From positions 6,800,722 through 6,818,219 of the forward strand of contig NC_090615.1 of the NCBI RefSeq assembly GCF_004359215.1: a stretch of 17,498 nucleotides of DNA. Reading direction: 5' to 3'. Source of the DNA: Bremia lactucae. Its lineage: Eukaryota; Oomycota; Peronosporomycetes; Peronosporales; Peronosporaceae. A program made the translations under genes and the position numbers. This document shows positions 16,092-17,498 of the stretch, one piece after another. How positions within the stretch are numbered: position 1 is the first letter of the stretch; every line of letters starts with the position of its first letter. Below the pieces are notes generated by a model, which searched no databases, was not told where the DNA came from, and worked only from the letters and a program-made list of their open reading frames with translations.

Positions 16092-17498
16092 ATGCCACCT
16101 CAAACGGGCTACAATGGTGAATCGTCCGCGAAGACGCCCACTCAACCTCACACTAAGCGCACGCACCGCGTTAATTCGCCGGCTGCGTCTAATGCCCTAG
16201 TCAAAATGCCGACAGCCACTGCTGCTATCGCGTTAACAGGGCTAAAGGATTCATCCCACTTTAACAGTGAGGATGTTGATCCGTCGCTCATTGTCGACTA
16301 CAATGAGTCGACCTCGTTGCCGTCACGTAATAGTAGTGATGCGGACAACGAGCTCATGAGGAATGATGATGCGGCATTATTGCCCATCCAAACTTCTGTC
16401 ATGGCTCACAACATTGAGACAGCAACTTTTAATAATGCTGTCTCGTCTGCGCTGAATAGCGCAGCGACCCCTTAATGAGAGCGCTACCCAGAAAGGCGCA
16501 GCCGCTTCTCCGTTGGGTATAACCAAAACGCCTTATGCTCAGACCATAATCTATAATAGTCCTGACATAGAGGATTCGGAACCTAAAGCTCCGCTGACGA
16601 CACGTGAACGAGCTCAGTAGGTGTCACAAGCCAGTCGCTTAGAACGTGGCTATGTGACGGGTGGCTATGTGACGGGTGGCATACCAAAGATGCCCCCTCC
16701 ATCCAAATGGCCTCGTTTAAACGGGCCAAGAGCGTCGCTCCTAGAGCGCGCTCTTGTAGACGCATATAATTATTATGGCGTCTTTAAATCATGGAGGGCT
16801 CAGGGAAAATCGCTTGGGCGTATTTTCCCGATCCCGGTCGTGTTGCGTTCAAATGAAACGCCCGACAAATACGAGGCGAGATTCCTGCGCCGCATTCACC
16901 CGCATTCCGATGCGATGAAACAGCGGTCGCAGCGTATTAATTTCGCCCGCTTGCGTGTGAAAGAAATCGTGGGCGGTACTGTACCCCCTGTTTTTTCTCA
17001 CAACGCTGCTTCTGCTAGTCCATTTGAGACTAGCGAAGAGGCCTCAGCTGGTGCTCCTTTTCATAGGCAGCCACAAAGCCGGGCACATCAATACGTAGGG
17101 TATCGATCGGTTCCCAAGAGTCGAAACTCTTCCGGTAACCTTTCGATTGGACGAGGATCCGATAATCTCGCCTCACGGAGCGGTGGGCAAGCAACCTTCC
17201 AACAAGGAATCGTTAATTCCCACCCGCATCCATCAGTGCAGGTGGCGCCCGATAGGAGTGGCGATCTCGCCCACCTACTCGCGGCTGCCTTACCTTCGTC
17301 CGTTCAGTCTCAGGCGTTAAACGCTGCTGAACGACGTATTGCGGATCTCGAGAGTCAAGTCTCACGACTGACCTCGGATCTCGTTGATGTCCGAGCGAAG
17401 GCTCGTCAGGGTTATGAACGCCTGAAGACTCGCTTGGACCTTTTCGAACGGATAATGCTGAGGGATCCGCGTTACTCGCGTGATGTCCCTCGCTCTCC
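16092..17498 (+). pseudogene. gypsy gag-like first frame, lightly damaged, truncated by window end
   Basis: ATG 16092 starts 'MPPQTGYNGESSAKTP', a Ser/Thr/Ala-rich N-terminus that reaches TAA at 16473. A run of four C at 16468-16471 looks like a one-base insertion: the next frame continues naturally ('LNESATQKGAAASPLGITKT'). That frame meets TAG at 16618-16620 (likely a changed CAG Gln codon in 'RERAQ*VSQAS'), then stays open for 292 codons to the window edge. Later parts include 'LLERALVDAYNYYGVFKSWR', 'DKYEARFLRRIHPHSDAMKQ' and a coiled coil near 17320-17450 ('AERRIADLESQVSRLTSDL'). A 15-bp in-frame tandem duplication (GYVTG twice) is at 16648-16677. The gag-like role is inferred from position after the LTR. 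No zinc knuckle or protease is reached. Confidence 0.65.
16648..16677 (+). repeat. 15-bp perfect tandem duplication in the gag-like frame
   Basis: GGCTATGTGACGGGT occurs twice in direct succession, keeping frame and doubling a Gly-Tyr-Val-Thr-Gly unit. Perfect identity suggests a recent slippage event. Confidence 0.9.

Noticed and set aside
1..17498. tRNA, rRNA, CRISPR arrays and bacterial-style operons or terminators
   Set aside because: No cloverleaf, rRNA-like block or regularly spaced direct repeats were seen on either strand, and the gene structure is eukaryotic.

Overview
The window looks like nuclear DNA of an oomycete (Peronosporales or downy-mildew type). The basis is three compact eukaryotic housekeeping genes with short GT-AG introns (44 to 72 nt), surrounded by AT-rich, repeat-filled DNA. 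The Ty3/gypsy retrotransposons are of the type common in Phytophthora relatives, with LTRs opening TGTAAC and Gag and RT segments such as 'VEGDSL..WFVE' and 'MDGFYQILMRE'. No database was searched; assignments rest on recognised motifs.

Left part (1-6134), a gene island. It opens with the 3' 195 nt of a gypsy LTR. Next are RPN5, the 26S proteasome lid subunit (+ strand, three exons); a pICln/CLNS1A-like Sm-protein chaperone (- strand, two exons, tail to tail with RPN5); and a large intronless RNase II/RNB exonuclease of DIS3L2 type (- strand). All three have conserved domains and open frames and look functional. They serve protein turnover, snRNP/methylosome assembly and 3'-5' RNA decay; their adjacency looks like ordinary gene packing, not an operon.

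Middle part (6135-12384), a transposon graveyard. In order: a possible Copia-like LTR remnant; a decayed pogo/Tc5-like DNA transposase; a broken MSH5-like gene (meiotic MutS homologue) whose exon remnants all lie between two 56-bp imperfect inverted repeats; a gypsy 3' end in minus orientation; and an internally deleted gypsy element in plus orientation carrying gag, protease and RT remnants and a 3' LTR. A 100-N assembly gap follows.

Right part (12485-17498). A minus-strand hypothetical gene with a cysteine-rich, FLYWCH/FAR1-like region ends 2 bp from the gap. About 1.5 kb without a confident gene follows. A younger gypsy element then begins with a full 517-bp 5' LTR and a gag-like frame, broken only by one homopolymer insertion and one TAG, that runs off the window end.

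No tRNA, rRNA, CRISPR array, bacterial operon, RXLR effector or toxin gene was recognised. The most unusual object is the MSH5-like remnant between inverted repeats (about 7993-9270), which could be a gene fragment captured by a TIR element.
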